Below are positions 34,865-46,839 of a stretch of DNA of 64,000 bases, in pieces (position 1 is the first letter of the stretch; each line of letters starts with the position of its first letter). Below the pieces are notes generated by a model, which saw only the letters and a list, made by a program, of their open reading frames with translations, was not told where the DNA came from and did no database searches. The stretch comes from Chamaecyparis obtusa (Eukaryota; Streptophyta; Pinopsida; Cupressales; Cupressaceae): positions 1,375,501 to 1,439,500 of the forward strand of contig BSBK01001302.1 of assembly GCA_027943335.1 (NCBI GenBank), given 5' to 3'. A program made the translations under genes and the position numbers.

Positions 34865-36149
34865 TGTGGAGAAATAAAAAGTACACCAACCTCAAGACCA
34901 ATTAAAGTATCGAAGGATGGAGCCTTCCTTGCACCACCTCACTTCTACTAGAGCTTTGGTGAGAGAGGGGATCAAGACACTAAGTGATGAAAATAATTAT
35001 GACTAATGAAAGTACTTGATGTAAATAGATTAAAACAATTAAGAAAACTAAAATGATAAATGAAGACAAACATAAATAACTTGAATAGATTGGTAAATAA
35101 AAATATTTATACTACTGAAACCTAGAGATCTAACTACAAAGAGAAAGAACTAAACTTCACATGCGCAAGTCAGGGATGACAATGTGGGTACAGAAATCCA
35201 ATGCAGAGCGCATACATCCCATATGGATATAGTACAAAGACATTGACAAAAATTGAAAAGAAAAAATAAGATAAATAGAATACAACTAAACTAGATGATA
35301 GATGACTAAATGTGATAAGGAATATGATTATGCTACCAAAATACACGTGAATGAAGGAATAGTCTTACAATTACCACAAAGTTGATGAAATCTTCAGCCA
35401 TGCACTTCATGCCCACAAACCTACACACACAAAAATGAAGGAAAATTTTGGGTGGTAGTTTGGATACCTACCTAAGTCAGATCTTTGCTTTGGCGTTTCC
35501 ACCTCCATAGTATCCAAGTAGACATGATAATGGTGATTGTTTATTGTAAAGATCAAAAGAACATCGATAATATAGCAAGATATTTATAGAGAAATATGGT
35601 ATGCTATCAAAGACACAAAACAAGAGTGTAAATGAATCCCTTTAACCACAATGAAGTGAAGCTCCACGAGATAAAGGATAGAATGATCAATGAAATGCCA
35701 AGTGTGAGATGAGATGAGAACCAAAAAACATGAAAAATTTGCGCTGAGAGATAAAGATGAGTCAAAAAATGTGTTGAATCCCTAAAGAAGCTTGTAGAAT
35801 CCTAGAAAAAGACTTAATGAAGCTGAAAATGGGCTTATAATGACTTGATTTAAATCTTAACATTAGTGGGTGGTGGAATAAGGTGTTACAACAACAAGGT
35901 GGTAGTTTGTAATGTTCCAACACTAGCCTGCACATCTATAGATTCACAGATGAGTGCGTGTCATGCAAACATCTCTACATTGTGCATGTGTCCTGTATCA
36001 TATGGGTTGTGCAATTGAGATTTTGAATAGGTGGCAATAGCGCTAGGATGATAAATCATGAAGGATGATGTGAATTTTATGTCTTTAGGATAACGTAGAG
36101 ACATTTCTAAATGAAAAATTACACTAGGGTTAAAATTTGTAACATTACA
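34865..36149 (-). repeat. Element C 3' LTR (on - strand)
   Basis: 1,285 bp. It is homologous along its length to 39365-40684 (for example CACCACCTCACTTCTACTAG and GGGGATCAAGACACTAAGTG occur in both). The polypurine tract lies just to its right. Confidence 0.82.
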
Positions 36150-38829
36150 TTTTGTCCTCACTTTAGCGAGTATATCATATTCAAAGAGATGTGAGATAAA
36201 GTAAGGAAACTTACTTGACTTACTTGTGGGAAATCTGTCACATAGGGTTGTGCCTAGCTAGGAATCCATGAATTTTTGTTGAGCTACATTTAGCATGAGA
36301 GCTGCAAGAAGGCATGCTAGATGATTAAGACAACTTGTAGATACAAGACCATCATTGGTATGCCAATATGGGTGGCGAGTTGTGTTATTGTCAATAGCCA
36401 TATGATAGGGAGATTTTGATAGTGCTCTAACATACATAGTGAAATCTATATAGGTATATGATAGGATGGCTTTAGATGGTGCACCAACATTCATAGTGAA
36501 AGCTAGATAGGCATGTGGTATGTTGGCTTAGGCATGCGTTGAAATGCATAGAGAAATCTAGATAAGCATGTGAAAGGGTGAATTAAATCACACCAATACA
36601 CATAGCATAAGCTGCATAGTCATACGATAGGGAAAGATTGAGACACCAAGATAGTGGATTAGCCCCCACAAAAGAAGATGCTCAGATAAAAAAAATTTGT
36701 AAAATTTCGTAAGAAAAACCTATGATGTAGAGTCAGCATGATCGTTAGATAAAAGAAAATCAAGCACAGATATTAAAAACCCCCCTTGGAATGGACTATA
36801 CTACTCGAAGGGGATCATAAGACATTCTAAGGAGAGATAATACATCATGGCATGTGAACATATGAGATGTTGCTAGGAAATCTCACTTCTTGATGGGTGA
36901 AACATGATTTCCACAACATCTGTATGGAGACAAGGGGATCCTATGGATTGGCATCATAACCCAAAAGAAAAATATACATGCTCTCGGTGAATGTTTCATC
37001 ACCACCAACTATGGAACATATTTGAGGAATGACACATGAAGACAAATAAAAACAAACATTTGGGTCAACATGGAAGGTAGCCTAAATTCCCCCAACACAG
37101 TGTATATCATTCCTAAATATCAAAAAATCAAGACACACAAAATAGAAGAATGAGACAATGAATAGAGGAAGGTGCAAAATAGAAAACAACCCATTTATAG
37201 GTACTAATAGAGGACAAGGGCCTTTTGAGAGGAAGCAACATTAAAATACAAGCACTGGGGAATGTAGGAAAACATTCTCTAATATAAAGATGTAGAAGTG
37301 GGTACTACCTTCATAGGTCATCCATCAGGGTATCATTTTCCTCCCACTCTTCATCATATGGGGAGGGAGGTTGAGATTGCAATAACATGATCGCGATGAA
37401 ATCCCCAGGAACCCAACCAAAAACTAGATCCAAGGATGAAGAAACCTTAATATTTACATCCAATATCTCAATTGAGGCAAGTGAGATGGATCTTGTAATG
37501 ATCATCATCAACTCTTAATGAGTCAAAAAGGAAAACCTCATAGCTAGTTGGAGACCCATGTGGAGGCACTAATGAATAAGACACCTCACCTACCTCTATA
37601 AAAGGGGAAATGATGAACTCGGGATAAGTTATATCTTGCTCCACAGTGAGGACCAAAATAGAATGGGGGTCCACTAGAGAAAACTTGCGACACCTAAACT
37701 CCAAGACAGGGCCTTGGTTAAACTTCCTTTTGAAGGACGAAGGTGAAGACCTTTGATGAGCTATAGTAACTTTCAAGATATTTGGTAAGATAGCATGACA
37801 ATCAAGAGAAGGGGTAGGTGTGAGCTAGGTGGACATCACTATGTTGGACACCACCTAGGTGTGCAACATGTTCACTAGGGAGAGAAAAGATGTGACATTA
37901 ATTAGGGTGGTGATAAGCAGTGGCTTATATGATGGAGAAATAAATACTTGGACCCATTTTGCATGAGGCCAAATGGTCACTACCAGTCTAAGGGGAAGTG
38001 AGATAGAGGAGGTCACAAGGTAGAATGCTGACATAACTACAACAGAGGCATGAGTAGAATTAGAAGTAGCAGCAACCACAGACTTAGAAGACACACTCTC
38101 TACCCTCATTTCATCCTCATGAGATAAGGCCCTCTCCCATTGATGATTCTTATACTTACATGCAAGATGGTTTTGACATAGATGGAGACTAGGGTGAGAA
38201 GATTGTGAGGTTATAACACCATCTTGTTCCATAGGCGAGGTCATTGATTTCATTACAAGAAAAGGAGAGACACAAGCACTACCGACCCAGTCATGGGTGT
38301 CCTTCCTCTTTTTTCCTTGTGAGAAGTGGGAGACATAAAGGATATCCTTGAAGGTAGAGGGGTAGGTTCAAGGGAGATGATGTGGTCTTAAGAGACCTCT
38401 TACCCTTTCTATAAATACTAGGGAAAGGTATGTCTACTATGATGGGGATCAAGAAAGGAGGAATCAATTTAGGCTTTTGTAGCATGGGTGCCTTTCCCTT
38501 GTTCGTACTAGGTGTAGATGCGAGAACAAAAGACACTATTGGAGGTTGTAAAACTTGAGGTGGGTGAGGGGGCTTCCCATAGGGAACATGCTTTCCTTGG
38601 GCCCCTGATGATGATGGAGTAGAGGATGAAGCACATATAGCCTCATGAGAGTGTTATGAATGGGAAGGTGCTACAAATTTTAGATTAATTTTCCTATCCT
38701 TGTAATTTTGATAAGCAAGGAATGTTACTGCATCCTACTAGGGATACAAAGGGCCTAGTAATGTAGGCCTGAAATGACCAAGGGGGAAACACCCATGAGA
38801 CACTACAAGGTGATATCTAGTATCCTAGA
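36150..38829 (-). other. Element C interior, broken unidentified frames
   Basis: Fragmented - strand frames (37311-37511, 37468-37776, 37855-38253, 38291-38536) follow the protease remnant. They are Ser/Pro-rich and show no RT, RNase H or integrase landmarks. They may be pieces of one accessory ORF. Confidence 0.4.
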
Positions 38830-39230
38830 TAGTGTGAATGATACACTTGTGAGGAAACTTAAGGCATTTATGCACCACTAAGGGGATAGTTCCCATGGAG
38901 GTCAACTAGGGGATATCTAGTTTGACCCAAAAGTGATCCGACTCAAGAATCAAGACAAACATAAAAAATGACACCTTGGGTCCTACCTAGACCGTCAAAG
39001 TGGTGGACCCAAAAGGGAGAAGAGACATCCCATCATGCATTCTGATGGTAGTGGCACACTCATTATATTTCCCATGATTTAAGCTGTTGAAAAAAGGACC
39101 TCCACAGTGATTACATTGACTTGGTAAATAGGGTCAACCAAGATGCCCTTGATGGAGACATCATTGATCAATGCAAGGACATAGAGGGGACAAGGTTCTT
39201 CGATATAAAACTCATCCATAGGGGTGAAAG
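38830..39230 (-). pseudogene. Retropepsin-like remnant in element C
   Basis: The - strand frame gives DVSIKGILVDPIYQVNVI, the position of the aspartic protease DTG/DSG loop; the catalytic Asp is kept but the next residues are changed. It later gives LTSMGTIPLVVHKCLKFP, which fits the PWLHxM...HxxLKFP region found after retropepsin in plant Ty3/gypsy (Tat/Athila-like) elements. At least three stops break it, one a probable Trp-to-stop. It starts only about 130 bp inside the 5' LTR, so a gag region is missing or was never carried. Confidence 0.6.
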
Positions 39231-39364
39231 TGATGTTCTTTTAGGAACCCTCTAGGTAGCTGGAGAAGTAGGAGTGATGGTCACCATGTCTGTGGTGGGA
39301 TTGTGACGTGAAAAGAAATAAGATTTGATATAGAGGTTGCTATTTCATGTCAAGTTAACAAAAA

Positions 39365-40684
39365 TGTGGAGAAGGAAAAAGTGCACCAACCTTAAGACTA
39401 GTTAAAGTCTCAAAAGTATGGACCCTTCATTGCACCACCTCACTTCTACTAGCACTCTAGTGAGCTAGGGGATCAAGACACTAAGTGACGAAAATTAATC
39501 CAACTAATTAAAGTAATTGATGTAAATAGATTAAAACAATTAATACAACTAAAGTGCTAAATGGATATAAATGTAAATAACTTGAATAGATTGATAGATA
39601 AAAATATTTAGACTACTGAAACCAAAAGAGATAACTACAAAGAGAAAGAACTACTCTACAATATTGCTACCTCAGATGCACACACAAGTTAGGGATGACA
39701 ATGTAGGTACGAGATGCCAGCGGGATATGCATACATCTTGTATGGATAAACTACATAGACAGTGATAGAAAACTAAAAAGATAAACTAAGATAAACATAA
39801 TACAACTACAATAGATGACAATTGATTAAATACGATAGTATAATAGAAAGGAATATGGTTATATACTTTCAAAATACAAACAAATGAAGGAATACTCTTA
39901 TGATTACTAAGAAGTTGGTGAAATCTCCGACCAAGAACTCACACATCCATGAACCTACAAACAAAAAAAATTAAGGAAAATGTGGGTGGTTGTTTCGAGA
40001 CTTGCCTCAACCATATCCCTAGTTTTATGTTTCCACCTCTACAGTAGCCAAGTAGACACAATAATAGTGATAGATAACTATAAAGATAAAAAAAACAATG
40101 ATAATATAGCAAGATATTGATAGAGAAATAAAATATGTTATCAAAGACAAAAAACAATAGTGTAAATGACTCCCCTTCACCACAAGGAAGCAAAGGTCCA
40201 CAAGATGAAGGCTACAACATTTGATGAAATGCCAAGCACGAGATGAGATGAGAACTGCCAAGCATGAAAGTTTTGTGTAGAGAGATAAAGCCAAGTCAGC
40301 AAATGTGTTTAATGCCAAAAGAATCTTGTATAATCCTAGAAGAAGACTCAATGAAGCTAAAAAATGGGCCTATAATAGTTGAATTCAAATCCTAGTGTTA
40401 GTGGGAAGTGGAATCGGGTATTACAACTGCAGGGTGAAAATTTGTAATTGTCCAAGGGTAGTCTACATGTCTGTAGATTCATGAATGAGTGAACATCTTA
40501 CAAATGTCTTCTTAGTGTGCACACGTCCTATGTCATGTAGGTCATGTGGTCGAGATTCTGAATGGGTGGCGATGAGGGTAGGATGAACGATCATGAAGGT
40601 TGATGTGGATTTTATGTCCTTAGACTAAGGTAAGAGAATTGCTAAATGGAAAATTATACCAGGGTGCAAATTTGTGACACTACT
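39365..40684 (-). repeat. Element C 5' LTR (on - strand)
   Basis: 1,320 bp partner of the left LTR. The last base before the TSD differs from the expected terminal A, probably by mutation. Confidence 0.82.
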
Positions 40685-40926
40685 TTGTTTAAGTAGAATA
40701 GATTTCCTTATTCCATAATCAATGTGCTTTTGTTTTTGGATTCAATTGTGTAGTAATTTTTGCATCAACATTTATGATCACACTCCATGATCCATCATCT
40801 GGATAAGAGAGCTAAGGGGAAAAAATGATGATGGGTTATGAAGTGTGATTTGATATGTTGATGCAAAATTTTTGAAAAAGTTGATTCAAGAAAAAAAATC
40901 ACATTACAATATTTCTAAAATCTAGG

Positions 40927-41199
40927 ATGAAATACTTAAATACTTTTATTAAATGTCTCTTTACTAGAGATGGAGACTTGAAGATTAATGATGGACCATA
41001 TTCTTGTAGGTTTATCTTGGTGCAAGAGGGACATGCTTCAAACAATAACAATCCAACTTTCAACACATCTATAATTGTAGATCCCACTTATTCCCCAAGA
41101 GATTATCTTAACCGTCTAAATTCTTTGAGACAAGATGATGTTATGCATTTCCTTAAGGATATGTCACCTAACTTTGTGGCACCCACCTTGCATTTTCTT
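40927..41199 (+). pseudogene. Fragment of element B-type unknown ORF
   Basis: An open frame of about 91 codons reads ...ILVQEGH..., DPTYSPRDYLN, LRQDDVMHFLKDMSPN. A similar order of words occurs at about 56840-56990 (LVQEIKHG, LDLTYSPISYHN, WKQDDFIHFIYDLFPNIPW). The two are therefore copies of the same unrecognised domain. Here the frame stops (TAG at about 41200) exactly where LTR homology begins, so it abuts a truncated LTR. Confidence 0.5.
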
Positions 41200-42603
41200 T
41201 AGTAGGACCTCATATGACACTTAATGGACACCTAAATTAAAATATAGTTCCTCTCTTTCATTTCAATTTTGTTCAAAATTGAGGTTAGCCCTTATTTCTA
41301 AGTGTGCTCCTCTATTTTTCCTCCAATCCCATAAATCATTTAATCACCTAAGCCCTATATCACCATTCATCAAATTTATGTTTTCTACCAACCTTGGAAT
41401 TGGCTATACCATGTTTTCATGCATCCTTTCATTGTCTAGGACCTATGGTCCCAATCTAGGCCCTAAATGGTGGCTATAGATCAACATTTTTGGCCTATAC
41501 CTTGAAGATTGGGCTCAAATTTGAATTGGGTCCCTATCTAGGCAATTCAGTGCAGTATTAGAATCTATAGTCAACCTAGATGAGTTTTAACCCCTAAGAT
41601 ATTGTGATAGGTATATAAACATTTCATCTCTCCTCATTTTGGTATCCATTATCCATTATTAGCATTCCATTATCACGATCAAGCTATCAAGTGTGAGACA
41701 AAAAATCAAGTTCAAGAGTCATAAAAAAATCAAGCATTCAAGGTGTTTCTCTCCATAGATCTAGCTTCTTTCTCGATTGGAGGCCAAGAAAAAGAGTTTA
41801 CTATCAAGGAAGGAGATACACATTCATCTACATTCATTCAAGTCTTTTTCTCTCTCCCTTAATTAACATTGTTGCGAATTACAACATCCATTCCATGAGG
41901 TTTTTTCTTTCATGATTTTCTTTTGGGTTTTTGTGTTAAGTCAAAGCTATTGCATCAACATATTTGATTACATTCACAAAGACATTTGCATTACTAAGGT
42001 ATGATACATTTCATTTACTTTATCTAGTCTTTTCTACATGACAACACACTTTCTTTTATTTCATTTCATTTCAAGGTTGATTCCTAAACAAGGGTTTGAT
42101 TGTGGAAAACCCCTATGTTCAACCTTCTTCCCCTTTTTTAATATATGCACGAATAGATGACAAAGTTGTCATAACTTTTCTGGGAATATTGGGAACATTC
42201 AAAGTATCCTTGCAAGTTTTAGGCAGAAACCCAAGGTATAGGCAAAAAAATTTGACCTATATCTTGGTACAGGTCAAAAAAGTCAATCTATACCCTCAAA
42301 AACATAATCAAATCCGATAGGTAGATAGGTTAATATCTTCAAATTCTAGAACAATAATTATAGGTATTTCCAAGACTCTGTATGTTTGATATTCATATAT
42401 GAAGCAACATATTTCCTATTTCAATTCTAAATCTATATTTATTGTCTCAATATTTCTTTCCATTTCAATTTTACATATTTAGCAAAGGATCATTGACCCA
42501 TTTAGCACTTTGGACCTTCGTAGCCTATTGGGTCATCTTCCTTTTGAATGTGCCATCTTGAAAAGGAGAGGTGATCTTCATCTTTGCATTACTTCCCTTT
42601 TCA
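41200..42603 (+). repeat. Element B LTR (left), 5'-truncated
   Basis: It is homologous to 60878-62272, beginning TAGTAGGACCTCATATG, with TATATAA at 41612 and the end near TTTTCA. It lacks the first 78 bp of the right LTR. It may be B's own 5' LTR after deletion, or the 3' end of a related copy, since a B-type ORF fragment lies directly to its left. Confidence 0.75.
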
Positions 42604-42708
42604 TGTTTTACGCTTTGGTGAACTTGATGCATGACATTTCCAATTTTGATTTGGTGTTTACATCTCATTTACATCGATTACATTGTTTCATTTTATGCAT
42701 TTAGTGTA
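42604..42708 (+). other. Element B leader, interrupted by copia
   Basis: Short sequence after the left B LTR, ending at the copia target site. A tRNA primer site is not clear. Confidence 0.4.
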
Positions 42709-42713
42709 TTTGC

Positions 42714-44197
42714 TGTTGGAAACTGCAATTGAAGCAATTATTGTATTGTCATTGATGTCAAACCTTAATTGGTAAGACTGTTGCTACTTAGGAAAGAACT
42801 ATATCTATTTGATTGTTGTGATGGGGAAAAGAAAGGATGGTAACAATAGCACCTTGGGAAAGGTTGAGTTATCTTTATACTTCAATGAGTACTTGATTAT
42901 GTTGCACAATGATGAGATAATGTATTACTTATCTTAGTAATAATGAAGACTACACTGGTAGGCTTAACCAAGAAAAAGAGAAGAAATCTAGTTTAAGCCG
43001 AGTGATGTTAGTGTTGACTAAGTTAGTATATTTCAAGCAAATATAGTGTTGACCAAACATCAGTTAATTATTGAGGAAGACAGTGTTAGTCGAGGAAATA
43101 GTTTTAGTATTGACCAAGCTTTCTAGTATAGACCGAGAAGTTGAACACAATATTGACCGAGCGTCAGTATTTTACATTTGAGGGAGAATTCAGATCTCCA
43201 ACTGACATCGTTGAATTCTTGGATTATGTAAAACATGTTGACTTTATTTATTGATTGTATGAAAGCATTTAATGCACTGAAAAATGTTTTATTGTAAATC
43301 TTTAAGAGATTTGAGATGATTCTAGTAAAAGTAGACGAAGAACATAAAGTGGGTAGATTCAATGAATCTGACCTAACGCTAAGATCTACGAAGGAGATCA
43401 AGCGGCAAAAGATGTATTGACCTAATTGAGGAAGTATTAAGGAAACCTAAACATGAGGTTGAAGTGTGGATAGAGGATGCTGGAAGGTTGATGTTATTGA
43501 TTGTACACGCAGAGAAGGCTGAAGGAGAAGTGTTGTGATTGCTTGAAGAAAAGTTTTGAGCAGATCAGTGATGGAGATGGCAAAGGTTCACAGTCAATAA
43601 ACCAACATATTTGTACAGAATTGGATCTGATATTTGCAAAGTGAGTTGTATGTTTTTTAGATCAATACTACTGCTACTTTCTAACCATTGTAACAATCAA
43701 AATCCTTTTAACAAAGGTCGACCTAACAGTCATATGTATAAATCCTTTGAACAAGGTTACATTCTAATAGAGTGTATGTAAGTCCTATAACAAGACACAC
43801 TTTTAACAAAGTGGTTTAAATCTTTTAATCGGGTCACACCTGACAGTGTGTTTGTAACCTTTGACAGGGTTGGCTTTTCACCGAGCTCACTTTAGAAGAG
43901 TGAAAATAATAGTAGCATGTTACAAAGTGGTTTTTCCCAAATTGGGATTCCACTATAAATCCTAGTGTCAATACTTGTGTGAATGTTTTGGTTTGAACAT
44001 TTCTGTGTTTTAAAAGTTAGATACAACTGGGTAGTGGACTACAATGTTATATGTTTCTATTATGCAATCAGTAATGACCAAGTAGTTGTTGGTTGTTAGA
44101 TCTGATTTGTTAAAAGAGTTTAAAGTTTGTTTTATACATCTGGACCTAAGAACAACTGGTTCACCCCCCCTCTCTATTGTTCTAAATCATATTAACA
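42714..44197 (+). repeat. Copia 5' LTR
   Basis: 1,484 bp, with TATAAAT at 43954. In the first about 127 bp I count three differences from the 3' LTR; later parts show somewhat more. Confidence 0.93.
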
Positions 44198-44199
44198 AT

Positions 44200-44210
44200 T
44201 GGTATCAAAG
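44200..44210 (+). promoter_or_regulatory. Copia primer-binding site (tRNA-iMet)
   Basis: TGGTATCAAAG lies two bases after the 5' LTR. It matches the usual initiator-Met site TGGTATCAGAG except at one base. Confidence 0.85.
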
Positions 44211-44267
44211 TTATTGGTGCTTACTGTTGGTGCTTACAAAGAACAAGTTTGAAGGTACTTGAAGCAA

Positions 44268-45500
44268 ATGATCAGGATGTATAAGGAGGTACCTAAGCTG
44301 AATAAGGAGAACTTCCCTGCATGGAAAAGCTTGATGAAGCTACATCTGGTCAGTATTGGTGATTTTGCAAAGTACTATGTTGAGAATGACTATGTCTCAC
44401 CTATTACACCCTTGATTTCGGAGGAAATGAGAGCTAAGCAAGAACATAATCAGGCAATGTTAGAAATTACATATGCCCTAAACTATCTAGAATTTGAGGA
44501 CATAAAGGATTGCACAAGTGTTAAGGAGATGTGGGACACTCTTGCAAAGATCTATGGCGGTGACATAAATGTACAAAAAGCTAAAGCTGAGAGCCTCAGA
44601 GGTAAATTTGATGAAATGAGAATGCAAGAAGGTGAGAATATTGCACAATATTGTGGTAGAATAAAAGTTGTGAATGCTATTAGAGGAGAAAATGGAACTA
44701 TTGATAATGAAACTATAATTGGAAAAGTATTGAGAACTCTGCATCCTATATATGCTATTAAAATTTCAGCTATTCAAGAATCTAGATGTAACCCTTCAAA
44801 TGTACTTACTTTGGAAAGTTTGGTTGGCAAGCTTACTACTTTTGAACTTTCTAACTATGATAACTTCACTGTTGATAATGTTGAATATGCTTTTAAGTCA
44901 CAAATAGTTTTGAGTAAATCTAAGAAGGAAAAAGAAAGATGCATAAGTGAAAGAGAAAGTGAAAGTGAAAGTGACAGTGACACATCTGATGAAGAACTTG
45001 AGGATCTAGAAGCTCTTATGGCTAGAATACTGAGAAGGGGAAAAGGAAAGTACAAAGGTAAACTTCCTATTATATGTTTTTCATGTAATAAAGTTGGTCA
45101 TATACCTGCTAGATGTCCTGACAGGAATGACAAGGATGAAGAAAGAGATAACAAGCACAAAGACATAAGAGATGACATAAGTTACCGAAGGTACAAAGAC
45201 TACAAAGGAAAAGGTAAGAAATCTTGTTATATTGCTGAAGAAGAGATTGACAATGATAATGTTGATTTTGAAATTGAGGTAGTCTATGTTGCAATGAAAG
45301 ATGAGTCTGATGAGGATGATAAAACTGCATTGATTTCCTATGTGAACAAGAATGATAAATGGATTATTGACAGTGGTTGTTCACATCACATGACTGGTGA
45401 CAAGAGTAAGTTTGATACCTTAGATCATTATAAAGGTAGAAGTGTGAAATTTGGTAATGATGCACCATGTCCTGTTAGAGGAAAAGGATTATTAAGTTGA
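44268..45500 (+). pseudogene. Copia gag and protease start
   Basis: The first ATG is at 44268 and the frame is open to 45500 (about 410 codons). The gag core is followed by an acidic/basic linker with a Glu/Ser repeat (44940-44990), then a CCHC zinc knuckle (CFSCNKVGHIPARC, about 45077-45118). The protease active-site motif IIDSGCSHHM is at about 45362. A one-base deletion near 45488 ends the frame early and moves the following coding sequence into another phase. Gag packages the RNA; the protease would mature the polyprotein. Confidence 0.85.
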
Positions 45501-46486
45501 CTGATAAGATTACTTGTGAAAATGCATATTGGGTGGAGGGTCTTAACTATAATCTGCTGAGTGTTGCACAACTTAATAGCACTGGTTACTGAGAGGAATT
45601 TCATCACAAAAAGGCTAAAATATTTGATGCCACTGGTGAACTGATTGGAAGTGGAGAACAAACAAGAGGTAATTTGTTCTATCTTGACCTATCTGAAGAA
45701 ACATGTATGGTTGCACAACTTGATGATATTTGGTTATGGCATAAGCGGCTATGTCATGTTAACTTTGATAATCTGGTAGAAATTAGTAAAAAGAAGAAAG
45801 TGAGAGGTATACCTAGATTGAAGAAACCTGAGAATGTGATGTGCAAAGAATGTCAGTTAGGAAAAATGACAAAGTCAAGTTTCAAGAGAAAAACCTTTAC
45901 TTTTGAGAACACTTTAGATTTGGTTCATACTGACCTTTGTGGACCTATGGGTGTAAAAAGCTATTGTGGTGCTAGATATTTTATTTTGTTTGTTGATGAT
46001 CATACCAGGATGATGCATGTAATTTTTTAAAAAGAAAAATCTAATGCTTTTCAATTCTTTAAGTGGTACTTGGCTAAGGTTGAAAAGGAGACAGGTAGAA
46101 ACCTAAAGTGTTCGAGATCTGACTGAGGTGGAGAATTTATATCAAATGAATTTAATCTATTTTGCAATGATAGAGGAATCAAAAGACAAATGTCTACACT
46201 TAGAACTCCTCCACATAACGGTATAGCAGAAAGAACATATCTATCTTGGATTGTGCAAGGACATTGTTGATTGAAAAGAATGTGGCACAAAAATACTGGA
46301 AAGAAGCTGTAAGTACAACTATTTACACTCTTAATCGAGTATAGATCAAGAAAGGTACAAATCTGACACCTTATGAGTTATGGCATGGGTATGCACCTAA
46401 TGTAAAATATTTTAGAATCTTTGGAAGTAAATGTTGCATATTGAAGGACAATAGGAATGGAAAGTTTGATGCTAAAAGCAATGAAG
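45501..46486 (+). pseudogene. Copia integrase, 5' half, broken
   Basis: After the frameshift the pre-integrase segment LWHKRLCHVNFDNL gives the two His of the HHCC zinc site, and CKECQLGK gives its Cys pair. LVHTDLCGPM and FVDDHTR mark the first catalytic Asp region. Stops occur in the GEF block near 46122 and at 46028-46030, and another frame change lies near 46240. The coding sequence is then cut by the gypsy element. Confidence 0.85.
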
Positions 46487-46491
46487 GTATA

Positions 46492-46809
46492 TGAGAGGAA
46501 CCTCCAACAACGCTATAATGAACATGCACGAAATAACAGAAATATAGAGCAAAGTAGAACTTAGAGTGAGTCTATTGATCACGGGCCACTTCGAGGGGGT
46601 AACCTCCTTTGAGCAAGCTCAATACAATAAACTCTTCGGTGCCAACAAAGGACTCAATACCCACTTATATACTAAGTACGATCTAGAAAAGTAATACTAC
46701 CTATGCATGTGGGATAATAAAATAAACTAACAAGATGACTTACAAATCATATGCGTCCAACAAGACTACACTAATAGAATAAACAAAAGGAACACACAGG
46801 TTCCTAACA
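46492..46809 (-). repeat. Gypsy 3' LTR (on - strand)
   Basis: 318 bp, with a TATA-like TATATAAG on the - strand (46664-46671). Confidence 0.95.
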
Positions 46810-46822
46810 TTCCCTCCCCCTC
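46810..46822 (-). promoter_or_regulatory. Gypsy polypurine tract
   Basis: The - strand GAGGGGGAGGGAA lies directly before the 3' LTR. Confidence 0.88.
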
Positions 46823-46839
46823 AGAAAAAAGCTTTGTCC

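Larger units (their letters stand above)
34865..40684 (-). mobile_element. Element C: LTR element with decayed protease
   Basis: Direct repeats 34865-36149 and 39365-40684 are the LTRs; on the - strand they run TGTAATG... to ...TTCTCCACA. A purine-rich GTGAGGACAAAA abuts the LTR at 36150, which sets the - orientation. TTGTT at 34860-34864 and 40685-40689 is a likely 5-bp TSD. The 3.2-kb interior has a retropepsin-like remnant at the 5' end but no RT or integrase. The LTRs differ at many sites, so the insertion is older than the copia and gypsy elements. Confidence 0.8.

Noticed and set aside
40927..41087. Opposite-strand frame 40899-41087
   Set aside because: Antisense to the better supported B-type ORF fragment.
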